DNA of 44,638 bases, from NCBI GenBank assembly GCA_025352045.1, contig JANXUD010000017.1:1-44638 (forward strand). Direction: 5' to 3'. Positions 31,902 to 40,983 of this stretch are shown here, in pieces. Source of the DNA: Gammaproteobacteria bacterium (GTDB lineage Bacteria; Pseudomonadota; Gammaproteobacteria; Xanthomonadales; Xanthomonadaceae). A program made the translations under genes and the position numbers. Position 1 is the stretch's first letter, and each line of letters begins with the position of its first letter. The notes beneath the pieces are model-generated. The model made no database searches. It saw nothing but the letters and a program-made list of their open reading frames with translations, and was not told the origin of the DNA.

Positions 31902-33605
31902 TCAGTCCGCGCCGCGCGCGTCGGTCGGTTCGACCACCGGCGCCAGCGCGAGGATCCGCTCTGCGTCCTCGCTGAGCGGCAAGGGCGGCAGCGACGGCGT
32001 CGCGTCAGCCGCGGGCGGCGGACCATAGAGGCGGCGCTTGACCCGCGCCGCGAGGCCGGGGAACGGGCGCAGCGCCAGGGCCGCCGCGGTACGCGCGAAC
32101 GGCCGCCGGGCCAGTGCGCGGGCCAGGCCCGAGGCGCGCGCAACGACACCGGCCAGCAGCGCGTTCGCGCCGCGCAGGGGTGCGGTCAGGCGCCAGGACC
32201 GGCTGGCGAGGATGCGCGCCTGTTCGCCGCGCAGGCCATCGATCAGGCCGACGTGGCGCAGCAATTCGCCGTGGGCGGCGGCATGGGCATCGGTCGAGGC
32301 ACGCAACGACGCCTCCAGGTCGGGCACCCGGCGCGCGAGCACAGCCAGGTCGCGCTCAAGCTGGGCGATCCGCAGGGCGCGGACCTGCAGTTCGACGGAC
32401 TGCGTGTCGAGCATGGCGGACTGGGTGTCGAGCAAGGCGGACTGGGTGTCGAGCTTGGCGGCCTGCGTGTCGAGCTTGGCAGACTGGGTGTCGAGCTTGG
32501 CGGCCTGCGTGTCAAGCAAGGCGGCCTGCGTGCCGAGTGTTGCGGCCTGGGTGGCGAGCATTGCGGCTTGCGCGCCGATCTCGGCGGCGCGGGCGCGCTC
32601 GCGCGCCCCGCTCTCCGCCAGCGCGGCCTGCAATGCCGCCGCCTCGCGGTGCATCCGGTCCAGTTCATTGCCCAGGTCCGCCGCGCGCCGCGCGGCTTCG
32701 GCCGCCTGCACCTGCAGCGCCTGTTCGCGGCCGGCAGCATGGCCCAGCTCGCCGCGCAGTCGCCCGGCGGCCTCGGCCTGCGCGGTCCAGCGTCCGTGCC
32801 AGTCGGCCAGTTCGGCATCCTTGTCGTCGATGCGTGCGACCAGGGCCAGGATTTCCGCGGCACGTCGCTGCGAAAGCGCGTCCACCGCGGCCAGCCGCCC
32901 TTCGATCTCCGCCGCCAGGTCCACCTGCTCGCGGCGCACGAAATCGTCCAGCACGGTCGGCGGACCGAAGCGCGATGCCAGTGCGGCGTGCTCGTCGGCC
33001 AGGTAATAGCGGTTGATGCCGTCGCCATAGGCAAAGCCATAGCCGCGATCGAGCAGCAGCGCCTCCCACTGGTCGTGGCGGGAGACGCGGGAATTGGGCT
33101 CGGTGGCCTCCACCAGCACGACCCAGGGGCGTAGTCGCTGCAGCGAGATGCCACGCAACACGTCGGCCTCCGCGCCTTCGACGTCGATCTTGAGGAAGTG
33201 CGCTTCGCGCAGGCGTGCGTCGGCGCAGATCGCATCCAGGGTGCGCACGCGCACCTCGCGCTCGTGCAGGCTGAAGCCGGCGGCCCGGTGCCGCGCGGCG
33301 AACTCCGCGCTGGCGGTGGACAGGCCGCTGTCGGCCACCTCGAAGAAGTGCAGCCTGCCCTCGCCCGCACCGGCGGCAACCCCGACGTTGACGTCCGCCG
33401 GCCGTGCCTGCGCGAGCAGGGCATGCCAGTGCGCCACTGGCTCGATGTTGATGCCGCGCCAGCCGCGCTCGTAGAAGGCGCAGGTCACCGAGTCCATGCG
33501 CGGGTCCTGGGCACCGACGTCGATGTACGCGCCGACGGGGACGTCGGCCAGCACGCGGGCAAGCACCACGTCCTCGTAGTTCTGCGCGTAGGACACCCAG
33601 GTCAC
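31902..33605 (-). CDS. FkbM-family methyltransferase fused to a long coiled coil
   Basis: A 567-residue protein. Residues 1-220 are an FkbM-type SAM methyltransferase (YIDVGAQDPRMDSVT as motif I, FLKIDVEGAEADVLRG). About 225-465 is predicted coiled coil, rich in Ala, Leu, Gln and Glu, and includes nine perfect-register heptads of the type LDTQAAK (344-406). The end has SRSWRLTAPLR followed by a basic, membrane-friendly tail. A methyltransferase plus coiled coil next to wzm/wzt is the plan of O-antigen chain terminators such as WbdD, in which the coiled coil sets chain length. The capping role here is inference. The start is GTG 33605, 13 bp after the wzt stop; expressed in the same operon. 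Confidence 0.85.
   Translation of the reverse strand: MTWVSYAQNYEDVVLARVLADVPVGAYIDVGAQDPRMDSVTCAFYERGWRGINIEPVAHWHALLAQARPADVNVGVAAGAGEGRLHFFEVADSGLSTASAEFAARHRAAGFSLHEREVRVRTLDAICADARLREAHFLKIDVEGAEADVLRGISLQRLRPWVVLVEATEPNSRVSRHDQWEALLLDRGYGFAYGDGINRYYLADEHAALASRFGPPTVLDDFVRREQVDLAAEIEGRLAAVDALSQRRAAEILALVARIDDKDAELADWHGRWTAQAEAAGRLRGELGHAAGREQALQVQAAEAARRAADLGNELDRMHREAAALQAALAESGARERARAAEIGAQAAMLATQAATLGTQAALLDTQAAKLDTQSAKLDTQAAKLDTQSALLDTQSAMLDTQSVELQVRALRIAQLERDLAVLARRVPDLEASLRASTDAHAAAHGELLRHVGLIDGLRGEQARILASRSWRLTAPLRGANALLAGVVARASGLARALARRPFARTAAALALRPFPGLAARVKRRLYGPPPAADATPSLPPLPLSEDAERILALAPVVEPTDARGAD
32388..32576 (-). repeat. Nine 21-bp tandem repeats inside the coiled coil
   Basis: Units of the form GGCGGCCTGCGTGTCGAGCTT repeat with small changes over 189 bp, each coding one heptad (D-T-Q-x-A-x-L). 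The 21-bp length keeps coiled-coil register, so gain or loss of units would lengthen or shorten the rod without breaking it. Confidence 0.85.
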
Positions 33606-33618
33606 GGCGCGATCCGGG

Positions 33619-34845
33619 TCATGCGGCCGGCGTCTCGATACGCGGCGGCACCCAGGCAGTCCCCACGAACATGGGCTTGTCCAGGTTGGCGACAGTGAAC
33701 ACCAGGGCCAGGTCGCGCCATTCGTAATTGCGCTCGAGGTGGGTGTCGCTGCTCACCAGTGCGGTGGACACGGAATACGTGCCCGGCCCGAGGTTCATCG
33801 GGAAGCGGATGCGGAAATCCAGGCGCGATCCCGCCACCTGCGGGCCCAGCGCCTGGCCGGTATGGTGCGTGTTGGTGCCGTACACCGCCTGGCCCAGGCG
33901 ATCCTTGATCATGTAGCCCAGCACCAGTCGCGGCAGCGGGGCCAGCACGCGCACGCCCACCCGCAGTTCCACGTCGTCGCCGACGTTGACGAACTCCACC
34001 GGCTGGCCGCCCACGTCGCACAGCGCCAGTTCCTCGACCGTCGCCTCGCCGGTGCCGGACACCGTGCGCGCGCGGCCATCGTCGGCGCGGGTGACGGTGA
34101 CCGTGGAGTTTTCGCGCGCGGCGATCAGCGCGTTGTACAGGTCCATCACTTCCTCGACCGCGCCATCCTTCACCAGCCGCCCGTCCTCGAGCAACAGCGC
34201 GCGGTCGCACAGCTGCTGCACCGCCGAGCGGTCGTGCGAGACGATCAGCAGGGCGGTGCCCTGCTCGCGGAATTCACGGATGCGCGCGAAGCTCTTGTGC
34301 TGGAAGTAGGCGTCGCCCACCGACAGTGCCTCGTCCACGATCAGCAGGTCCGGGCGCACCGCGGTGGCGATGGCGAAGGCGATGCGCATGTTCATGCCGC
34401 TGGAATAGGTACGCACGGGCTGGTCGAAGTAGTCGCCGACTTCGGCGAAGGCCTCGACGGCCGGCAGCATGGCTTCGATCTCGCCCCCATGGTGGCCCAT
34501 CAGGCCGGCGGCGTGCCGGCAGTTATCGCGCCCGCTCAGTTCCGGGTCGAAACCCATGCCCAGCTCGAGGATGGCCGACACCCGCCCGGCCACGGCGACG
34601 CGGCCTTCGTTGGCGCGCGCCGTGCCGGTCACAAGTTTCAGCAGCGTGCTCTTGCCCGCGCCGTTCTGGCCGACGATGCCCAGCGCTTCGCCTGGGGCGA
34701 CGCGGAAACTCACGTGGCGCAGCGCCCAGTGCTCGGACTGCGCGCGCACGGGCGCGCCGAGCCAGCCAAGGACGCGCTGCCATTCGGCGCGATAGGCGCG
34801 ATAGACCTTGCCAAGGTCCTCGGCAACCAGAAGGGGCGCGCTCAC
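33619..34845 (-). CDS. wzt: ABC transporter ATP-binding protein with carbohydrate-binding C-terminus (Wzt type)
   Basis: Wzt drives export of a finished polysaccharide chain with Wzm. The 408-residue protein has Walker A GQNGAGKST (59-67), signature YSSGM (147-151), Walker B LLIVDEAL (167-174) and the switch His204. Residues about 265-400 form the beta-sandwich Wzt C-terminal domain (GYMIKDRLGQAVYGTNT, PGTYSVSTALV) that in homologues binds the chain end, making export specific to the capped glycan. The start is GTG 34845, overlapping the wzm stop (GTGA); longer frames upstream run through wzm and are shadows. A chain-binding Wzt implies a terminator enzyme, and the adjacent FkbM gene is the candidate. 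Confidence 0.94.
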   Translation of the reverse strand: MSAPLLVAEDLGKVYRAYRAEWQRVLGWLGAPVRAQSEHWALRHVSFRVAPGEALGIVGQNGAGKSTLLKLVTGTARANEGRVAVAGRVSAILELGMGFDPELSGRDNCRHAAGLMGHHGGEIEAMLPAVEAFAEVGDYFDQPVRTYSSGMNMRIAFAIATAVRPDLLIVDEALSVGDAYFQHKSFARIREFREQGTALLIVSHDRSAVQQLCDRALLLEDGRLVKDGAVEEVMDLYNALIAARENSTVTVTRADDGRARTVSGTGEATVEELALCDVGGQPVEFVNVGDDVELRVGVRVLAPLPRLVLGYMIKDRLGQAVYGTNTHHTGQALGPQVAGSRLDFRIRFPMNLGPGTYSVSTALVSSDTHLERNYEWRDLALVFTVANLDKPMFVGTAWVPPRIETPAA

Positions 34846-35639
34846 AGGACGTCCACCATGTCGGGGGCCGAGCGCCGGAACAGCGCGAACGCGGCGACCA
34901 GCAGCACGGCCGCGACGATCACCGTATAGGCCAGGCCACTGCCCGGAAAGGGCGAATGTCCATACAGGATCACCTGCTGGTAGGCGCGCACCAGCGGCGC
35001 CAGGGGGTTGAGCGCCAGCCAGCCCGCATAGCGCGCCGGCACGATGTCCGGCATGTAGACGATCGGCGTCAGCCAGAACAGCAACTGCAGCACGATGGTC
35101 ATCACCTGCCCGACGTCGCGCACGAACACGTTGACCACGCCCAGCAGCAGGCCCAGCCCCAGCGCCAGCGCGGTCGTGACTAGGGTCAGCAACGGCAACC
35201 AGGCGAAGGCGAGCGAGGGCGGATGCCCCATCAACGCGAAGATCGCCACCATGGCAAGGAACAGCAGCAGGTTGTTGAGCAGGGACGCCCCGACCGCGAT
35301 GATCGGAAGGCAGATCCGCGGGAAGGCGATTTTCTTCAGCAGGGCGGCATTGCCCACGAAGATGCCGAGGCAGCGCGTGGTGATCTCCAGGAACAGGGCC
35401 CACGCCATCGAGCCGGCCATCAGGTAGATCGCGTAGGCATGCTTGCTGGTGGTACCCGGCAGGCGCGCGGCAAGGACCTCGGACAGGACCAGGCTGAAGA
35501 TCGCCACCTGCGCCAGCGGCTGCAACACCACCCAGGCGGCGCCAAGCTGGCTGCGCGCGACCCGGGCGCGCAGGTCGTTGCGCACCGAGGACACGATGAA
35601 GAACCGGTAGCGCCAGACTGCGCGCAACAACTCGATCAC
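34842..35639 (-). CDS. wzm: Polysaccharide ABC transporter permease (Wzm type)
   Basis: A 265-residue inner-membrane protein with about six hydrophobic helices, of the ABC-2 type used for O-antigen, teichoic acid and capsule export. The early RYRFFIVSSVRNDLRARVARS motif and SQLGAAWVVLQPL are typical, as is the later LTPIVYMPDIVPARYAGWLALNPL. It forms the channel through which the undecaprenyl-linked chain is moved to the periplasm. The start is GTG 35639, overlapping the upstream GT4 stop (GTGA). Length is normal; no damage is seen. Confidence 0.94.
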   Translation of the reverse strand: MIELLRAVWRYRFFIVSSVRNDLRARVARSQLGAAWVVLQPLAQVAIFSLVLSEVLAARLPGTTSKHAYAIYLMAGSMAWALFLEITTRCLGIFVGNAALLKKIAFPRICLPIIAVGASLLNNLLLFLAMVAIFALMGHPPSLAFAWLPLLTLVTTALALGLGLLLGVVNVFVRDVGQVMTIVLQLLFWLTPIVYMPDIVPARYAGWLALNPLAPLVRAYQQVILYGHSPFPGSGLAYTVIVAAVLLVAAFALFRRSAPDMVDVL

Positions 35640-37120
35640 GGCATTCCAGGCGCCGACTGCCCGACGGCGTCGATCGTCAGCAGCAGCGCGCGCGCGCTGT
35701 CGCGCCAGGTGCGTGCGGCGACCACCTCGGGGACGGCGATGCCGCCGGTCTCCCAGCGCCGCAACCAGTCCTCGATCGCCGCCTGCAACTCGGCGGGCGA
35801 CTCGCCGCTGAAGTAGTCCACCCCGGCGCCGCCGACTTCGTGGAAGACGGGCAGGTCACGCGCCAGGACGGGCAGGCCGTGCGCCGCGGCTTCGACCAGG
35901 GGCAGGCCGAATCCTTCGCCCCGCGATGGCGCGAGCAGGGCCGTGCTCTCCCGGTAGGCGGCGGCCAGGTCGGCATCGTCGGCGGCATCGATCCACAGCA
36001 GGCGCTTGCCGCATTCGGGGTGGCTGCGCAACCGGTTCGCGAGGTCCCCGAGGCCCCAGCCGTAGCGCCCGGCGATCAGCAACTGCGCCTGGCTGCCCCG
36101 GGCCCACAGCCCCTCGAAGGCCGCCAGGGCCTGGGCATGCCCCTTGCGCGGCTCGATGGTGCCGACCACGACGAAGCGCGGCTGGTCGGTTGCCAGCAGG
36201 GGCAGGCGGCGCACCGGCAACAGCCAGCCCTCGAGGTCGGCGCCAAGCCCGAAACTGCGGATCTCCGGATGGCGTGGGCCACCGCGGGCCAGGCTGCGGT
36301 CACGGACTTCGCCGGCCACGGTGCGCGAAATGCACAGCGCCTGGTCGGCAACCTCGAGCACCAGGTCGAGCCAGGACTCGAAGCGCGCGGGCACGCCGTC
36401 GGGGAACCATTGGGGATTGCTCAGCGGCAACAGGTCGTAGACCACGACGCTGATGCGTACGCCGCGGGAGCGCAATTCTCGCCAGGCTGCCGATGCCTCG
36501 GGCACGCGGTCGCGGATCAGGTCCAGGGCCAGCAGGCGGTCGCCTGGCCCGGCAAGGACAGGCGTGTCATCGCCTGCGTCGTCTGCATCCATGCCCAGCA
36601 TGCGGGCCAGGAAGGCGCGGGCGTGGACATAGCCACCCGTGGCGGCCAGGCGCACCGGCTCCGTGCGCATGCCGGACGAAGGCGCGAGCAGGAGTTCGAC
36701 CAGCAGGCGGCGGACGACGCGCTGGATCCCGGCCCCGTGGTCGACCAGCGCCAGTTCCGTCACGTCCACCAACAGCCGTGGTCCCGGGCCGGCGTCGGTG
36801 GCGCGGCGCGAGGTGGGTACCTCCACGCCCGCGCGCTGCATCAACAACCGGGTGGGATCGGCAAGTACCCGACCCTTGCCGGGGATCGCCGGCTCCAGCG
36901 GCGGCGGGCCGGGCGGCGCGGGGCGCAGCCAGGCGCGCAATGCGCGCAGGGACGCGGTGAGCCGCCAGCTGCGGCTGCGCTTGATGGCAGCAAGCTCGGC
37001 GAGCAGGTCGCCGTTGCGCTGCTGCTGCGCCTGCAGGGCGAGCAGGGCCAGCGCAAGCCGTCGGGCAACTTCGCCCGATGCTTCCTCGCTCACTCCGGTC
37101 CGCCGTTCCACGTCCTGCAT
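35636..37120 (-). CDS. Glycosyltransferase family 4 protein with an N-terminal coiled coil
   Basis: A 494-residue protein that opens the minus-strand glycan operon. Residues about 10-45 are helical/coiled-coil (ARRLALALLALQAQQQRN), then SRSWRLTASLRALRAWL, a motif also found in the FkbM protein. From about 110 the GT-B fold has GAGIQRVVRRLL, VGTIEPRKGHAQAL and SRGEGFGLPLVEAAA (E-x7-E), closely matching the second domain of the 1018-residue enzyme; the two probably arose by duplication. It transfers a sugar in the cytoplasm from an unknown nucleotide donor. It begins just downstream (minus strand) of tRNA-Gly, so the operon promoter must lie in the 55 bp before it or further upstream past the tRNA. 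Confidence 0.88.
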   Translation of the reverse strand: MQDVERRTGVSEEASGEVARRLALALLALQAQQQRNGDLLAELAAIKRSRSWRLTASLRALRAWLRPAPPGPPPLEPAIPGKGRVLADPTRLLMQRAGVEVPTSRRATDAGPGPRLLVDVTELALVDHGAGIQRVVRRLLVELLLAPSSGMRTEPVRLAATGGYVHARAFLARMLGMDADDAGDDTPVLAGPGDRLLALDLIRDRVPEASAAWRELRSRGVRISVVVYDLLPLSNPQWFPDGVPARFESWLDLVLEVADQALCISRTVAGEVRDRSLARGGPRHPEIRSFGLGADLEGWLLPVRRLPLLATDQPRFVVVGTIEPRKGHAQALAAFEGLWARGSQAQLLIAGRYGWGLGDLANRLRSHPECGKRLLWIDAADDADLAAAYRESTALLAPSRGEGFGLPLVEAAAHGLPVLARDLPVFHEVGGAGVDYFSGESPAELQAAIEDWLRRWETGGIAVPEVVAARTWRDSARALLLTIDAVGQSAPGMP

Positions 37121-37175
37121 GGGGGCTCGCGATGCATGGGGAACAGCGAACGGCAGCCGGCCGCGGATGCCTGGT

Positions 37176-37249
37176 TGGAGCGGGTGAAGGGAATCGAACC
37201 CTCGTCAGTTGCTTGGGAAGCAACAGCTCTACCATTGAGCTACACCCGC
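37176..37249 (-). tRNA. tRNA-Gly (anticodon CCC)
   Basis: Read on the minus strand: acceptor GCGGGTG pairs with CACCCGC, D-loop AGCTCAATGGTAGAGCT, anticodon stem GTTGC/GCAAC around the loop TTCCCAA (anticodon CCC), T-loop GGTTCGATTCC, discriminator T and an encoded CCA. Total 74 bases. Confidence 0.96.
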
Positions 37250-37293
37250 CGGTGGCAGGATTATGGCCCCGGCCCCGGGTTGCCGCAACGCGA

Positions 37294-37299
37294 TATCCT
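37294..37299 (+). promoter_or_regulatory. -10-like element 6 bp before thiS ATG (possible leaderless start)
   Basis: TATCCT lies so close to the thiS start codon that transcription would begin at or next to the ATG. No Shine-Dalgarno sequence precedes the gene. Leaderless mRNAs are known in Xanthomonads. Confidence 0.35.
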
Positions 37300-37305
37300 G
37301 CGTCG

Positions 37306-37506
37306 ATGAAAGTGATCGTCAACGGCAATCCGCGCGACCTGCCCGCGCCGCAGACCGTCGCCAGCCTGCTCGCCGCCGAAGGCCAGGCCGGGCGTCGGGT
37401 CGCGGTCGAGGTCAACCTCGAGATCGTCCCGCGCAGCCGCCACGCCGACCACGCGCTTGCAGAGGGCGACCGCGTCGAGATCATCCAGGCGATCGGCGGA
37501 GGCTGA
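37306..37506 (+). CDS. thiS: Sulfur carrier protein ThiS
   Basis: ThiS carries sulfur as a C-terminal thiocarboxylate for the thiazole half of thiamine. The 66-residue protein has a ubiquitin-like beta-grasp pattern ([20 protein letters not shown]...) and ends in the required Gly-Gly (AIGGG). The gene precedes thiG by 110 bp. The start at ATG 37306 matches the family's first strand. The adenylating enzyme ThiF and the other thiazole genes are not in the window. Confidence 0.95.
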   Translation: MKVIVNGNPRDLPAPQTVASLLAAEGQAGRRVAVEVNLEIVPRSRHADHALAEGDRVEIIQAIGGG

Positions 37507-37604
37507 TCGGCCGCGCTTGCGGCATGGACGGTTTGTTGCAAGCTCGCCCTGCTGCGCGCAGCGCAGCCCCACGCAAAACCTTGGGTCCAACCCCCAATCC
37601 GCGC

Positions 37605-37610
37605 CATAAT
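37605..37610 (+). promoter_or_regulatory. -10-like element 6 bp before thiG ATG (possible leaderless start)
   Basis: CATAAT at 37605-37610, with TTGGGT 18 bp upstream (37581-37586) as a -35 candidate, places the transcription start at or next to ATG 37617. There is no ribosome-binding site before thiG. This also suggests thiG has its own promoter, separate from thiS. Confidence 0.4.
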
Positions 37611-37616
37611 TGCCCC

Positions 37617-38414
37617 ATGCAGTCCCCCGCCCCAAACTCCGACCCGCTGATCATCGCGGGCAAGTCCTATCGTTCGCGCCTGTTGACCGGCACCGGAAAG
37701 TTCAGCGACTTCGAGCAGACCCGCCTGGCCACCGAGGCCGCGGGCGCACAGATCGTCACCGTCGCGCTGCGCCGCATGAACCTGGGCCAGGACCCGGGGG
37801 CGCCGAACCTGCTCGAGATCCTGCCGCCCGACCGCTACACCATCCTGCCCAACACCGCCGGCTGCTACACCGCCGACGACGCCGTGCGCACCTGCCGGCT
37901 GGCGCGCGAACTGCTCGACGGCCACAAGCTGGTGAAACTCGAAGTGCTGGGTGATCCCAAGACCCTGTATCCGGATGTCGTGCAGACCCTGCAGGCCGCC
38001 GAGATCCTGGTGGCCGAAGGCTTCGACGTGATGGTCTACACGTCCGATGACCCGATCCTTGCGCGCCGCCTGGAAGCGATCGGCTGCGTCGCGGTCATGC
38101 CCCTGGCGGCACCGATTGGCTCCGGGCTGGGCGTGCAGAACCGCTGGAACCTGCTGGAGATCGTCGAGAACGCAAAGGTGCCCGTGCTGGTGGACGCCGG
38201 CGTCGGCACCGCTTCCGATGCCGCGATCGCGATGGAGCTGGGTTGCGATGGCGTGCTGATGAACACCGCGATCGCCGGCGCGAAGGACCCGATCATGATG
38301 GCCGGCGCGATGCGCAAGGCCGTGGAAGCGGGGCGCGAGGCCTTCCTGGCCGGGCGGATCCCGCGGCGGCGCCACGCCAATGCGTCCTCGCCCGCGGACG
38401 GATTGTTCTTCTGA
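37617..38414 (+). CDS. thiG: Thiazole synthase ThiG
   Basis: ThiG joins deoxyxylulose phosphate, dehydroglycine (or iminoglycine) and ThiS-bound sulfur to form the thiamine thiazole. The 265-residue TIM barrel shows [42 protein letters not shown] with the Schiff-base Lys107, and [14 protein letters not shown] plus [14 protein letters not shown] for phosphate binding. The start at ATG 37617 is chosen because upstream frame has no family sequence. It stands in the thiS-thiG-trmB order common in Xanthomonadales; the trmB start is 5 bp after its stop. Confidence 0.96.
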   Translation: MQSPAPNSDPLIIAGKSYRSRLLTGTGKFSDFEQTRLATEAAGAQIVTVALRRMNLGQDPGAPNLLEILPPDRYTILPNTAGCYTADDAVRTCRLARELLDGHKLVKLEVLGDPKTLYPDVVQTLQAAEILVAEGFDVMVYTSDDPILARRLEAIGCVAVMPLAAPIGSGLGVQNRWNLLEIVENAKVPVLVDAGVGTASDAAIAMELGCDGVLMNTAIAGAKDPIMMAGAMRKAVEAGREAFLAGRIPRRRHANASSPADGLFF

Positions 38415-38419
38415 GCGGC

Positions 38420-39124
38420 ATGCACGCCGACCGGCCTACAGACGGCGCGCCGGTCCGGCGTCCGATCCGGAGCTTCGTGCTGCGCCAGGGACGGATGACG
38501 GAAGCGCAGCGGCGCGCGTTTGCGCTGCACTGGCCGGTGTACGGGCTGGAGCATGCCGGTGCGGTCCGCGATTTCGACGCGGTGTTCGCGCGGCAAGCCG
38601 GGCGCGTGTTTGAAATTGGCTTCGGCAATGGCGAGCAACTGGAATTCGCCGCGCGCAACGAGCCGGCCCGCGATTTCATCGGCGTCGAAGTCCACGGCCC
38701 CGGCGTCGGCCGGTTGCTCAACGCACTCGCCGATGGCGAACTGCGCAACGTGCGCGTCTACCAGCACGACGCGGTCGAGGTCCTGCGGGACGAAGTCGCC
38801 GACGGGGCGCTGGATGAGATCCGGATCTATTTCCCCGATCCCTGGCACAAGTCCAGGCACAACAAGCGGCGCATGGTGCAGCCGGCCTTCGTCGCGATGG
38901 CCTGCAACAAGCTGCGCAGCGGTGGCCTGCTGCACTTGGCCACCGACTGGGCGCCCTACGCCGGGCATATGTGGGACGTGCTCGAGCCCGAGCCCCGCCT
39001 GCGCAACCTGGCCGGCCCGCGCGGTGCGGTGCCGCGGCCCGACTGGCGGCGCCAGACCCATTTCGAGACGCGGGGCCTGAAGCTCGGCCACGGTACCTGG
39101 GACCTGCTCTACCGCCGCGAATGA
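38420..39124 (+). CDS. trmB: tRNA (guanine-N7)-methyltransferase
   Basis: TrmB makes m7G46 in the variable loop of tRNAs using SAM. The 234-residue protein has [16 protein letters not shown] at the N-terminus, motif [24 protein letters not shown], and the family signature [14 protein letters not shown] in the catalytic region, with [13 protein letters not shown] later. ATG 38420 is 5 bp after thiG, and the stop overlaps the permease ATG (ATGA), so translation is coupled. Length and motifs are normal. Confidence 0.96.
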   Translation: MHADRPTDGAPVRRPIRSFVLRQGRMTEAQRRAFALHWPVYGLEHAGAVRDFDAVFARQAGRVFEIGFGNGEQLEFAARNEPARDFIGVEVHGPGVGRLLNALADGELRNVRVYQHDAVEVLRDEVADGALDEIRIYFPDPWHKSRHNKRRMVQPAFVAMACNKLRSGGLLHLATDWAPYAGHMWDVLEPEPRLRNLAGPRGAVPRPDWRRQTHFETRGLKLGHGTWDLLYRRE

Positions 39125-40983
39125 CCAGCCACCTCGACATCGGCACCGACCTGACCTTCACCCGCGACATGGCGCTGGTGCTCGGCCTGGTGGTCTTCAC
39201 GATGGCGATGTTCATGTTCGAGCGCATCCGCAGCGATGCCACCGCGCTGGTGGTGCTGGTCGCGCTGGGCGTCACCCGCCTGGTGCCGGGCAACGAACTG
39301 TTCGCCGGCTTCTCGGGCAACGCGGTGATCTCGATCATCGCCACCATGATCCTGGGCGCGGGCCTTGACCACACCGGCGCCCTGCATCGCCTGGCCTCGT
39401 GGTTGTTGCGGCGCTCGAAAGGCGTCGAGGACCGGCTGGTGTTGTGGACCTCGGCCGTGGCGGGACTGATGTCGGGCTTCATGCAGAATCCCTCGGTCAC
39501 CGCGCTGTTCCTGCCGGTCGCCTCGCGCCTGTCCGCGCGCACCGGCGTCAGCCTGTCGCGCCTGCTGCTGCCGCTGGCGGCGGCGATCGTCATGGGCGGC
39601 GGCCTGACCATGGTCGGCAACTCGCCCCTGCTCCTGCTCAACGACCTGGTGCTGTCGGCCAACCGCAACTTGCCGTCCGGCGCCGCCACCCTCACCGCCT
39701 TCCCGATGTTCCGGCCGCTGCCGATCGGCCTCGCCCTGCTGGTCGCCAGCCTGCTGTACTACCGCTACCCCGGCCGCAAGTGGCTGCGCGACACCGAGGA
39801 AGGCAAGGACCCGGTGACGCCGGGCCGCACCGAGAGTTACTTCGCCCAGGCCTATGGCATCGAGGGCGAGGTGTACGAGCTCACGGTCGGCGCCGAAAGC
39901 CCGCTGGTCGGCATGTCCATCGGCGAGGCGGAAGCACAGCGCGAGGCGCCGGTGTTCCTGGCACTGCTCACCGGCAGCGAGGCGCGCCTGGCGCCACCCG
40001 CCGACGCGATGCTCTGGGTCGGCAGCGTGATCGGCGTGATGGGCGGGCGCGACGCCGTGCAGGCCTACGCGCAGGCGAACCAGCTCAGGCTGTCGGCGCG
40101 GCTGCGCAATTTCGCCGACCTGTTCGACCCGGGCCGCGCCGGGATCTCGGAGGCGGTGGTGCCGTCGACCTCGCAATTCATCGGACGCACCCAGGCCCAG
40201 CTGCAACTTCGCAAGCGGCATGGCATCAGCGTGCTGGCGATCAACCGCGACAAGAAGGTGTTCCGCGCCGACATCCGCCAGCTTCCCCTGCGCGCCGGCG
40301 ACATGCTGGTCTTCCACAGCATCTGGACCGACCTGGCGCAGGCGGGCGCGAGCCGCGACTTCGTGGTGGTCACCGACTACCCCAAGCAGGAACAGCGGCC
40401 GCACAAGCTGCGCTGGGCGATCGGGATCTTCGTCACCGCCATGGCGCTGGCGCTGAGCACGCTGTTGCCGGTGCCGCTGGCACTGATGGGCGGCGCCGCG
40501 GCGATGATCGCGTCCGGGGTGATCAACATGGACGAGGCCTATGCGGCGGTGAACTGGAAGACCGTCTTCCTGATGGCCTGCCTGATCCCGCTCGGCTATG
40601 CGATGGACTCGACCGGCGCCGCCAACTGGGTGGCGCAGAAAACGCTGGAGCATTTCGGCAGCGGCGTGCCGATCTGGATCCTGCAGGCCTCGATCGGCCT
40701 GCTCACGATCGCCTTCAGCCTGGTGATCGGCAACGTCGGGGCGACCGTGGTCATGGTGCCGATGGCGATCAACATCGCGCTGGCGGCGGAAGGCAAGCCG
40801 CTCGCTTTCGCCATGCTGGTGGCGCTGTCGGCCTCGAACAACTTCCTCAGCCAGTCCAATCCGGTGCTGTCCATGATCGTCGGCCCGGCCGGTTACCGGC
40901 CGCGCGACCTCTGGCGCACCGGCGCACCGCTGACCCTGTTCTACCTGGCCATCACCCTGGTCGCGGTCAACCTGATGTTCTAG
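39121..40983 (+). CDS. SLC13-type (DASS/ArsB-like) anion permease with two RCK-C domains
   Basis: A 620-residue inner-membrane transporter. Hydrophobic halves at about 15-220 and 430-620 enclose a soluble region (about 240-400) made of two TrkA-C/RCK-C domains ([19 protein letters not shown] and [21 protein letters not shown]...RAGDMLVF). The [11 protein letters not shown] loop near the end and [15 protein letters not shown] in the first half are the paired substrate-binding motifs of the family (SNT-like). Substrates in the family are dicarboxylates, sulfate or similar anions; which one cannot be told. It starts within the trmB stop and ends overlapping the Rieske gene by 4 bp. Confidence 0.88.
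   Translation: MTSHLDIGTDLTFTRDMALVLGLVVFTMAMFMFERIRSDATALVVLVALGVTRLVPGNELFAGFSGNAVISIIATMILGAGLDHTGALHRLASWLLRRSKGVEDRLVLWTSAVAGLMSGFMQNPSVTALFLPVASRLSARTGVSLSRLLLPLAAAIVMGGGLTMVGNSPLLLLNDLVLSANRNLPSGAATLTAFPMFRPLPIGLALLVASLLYYRYPGRKWLRDTEEGKDPVTPGRTESYFAQAYGIEGEVYELTVGAESPLVGMSIGEAEAQREAPVFLALLTGSEARLAPPADAMLWVGSVIGVMGGRDAVQAYAQANQLRLSARLRNFADLFDPGRAGISEAVVPSTSQFIGRTQAQLQLRKRHGISVLAINRDKKVFRADIRQLPLRAGDMLVFHSIWTDLAQAGASRDFVVVTDYPKQEQRPHKLRWAIGIFVTAMALALSTLLPVPLALMGGAAAMIASGVINMDEAYAAVNWKTVFLMACLIPLGYAMDSTGAANWVAQKTLEHFGSGVPIWILQASIGLLTIAFSLVIGNVGATVVMVPMAINIALAAEGKPLAFAMLVALSASNNFLSQSNPVLSMIVGPAGYRPRDLWRTGAPLTLFYLAITLVAVNLMF

Noticed and set aside
32388-32576. Regular short repeats as a CRISPR array
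   Set aside because: The units are contiguous 21-bp coding heptads without spacers, in frame with a coiled coil.
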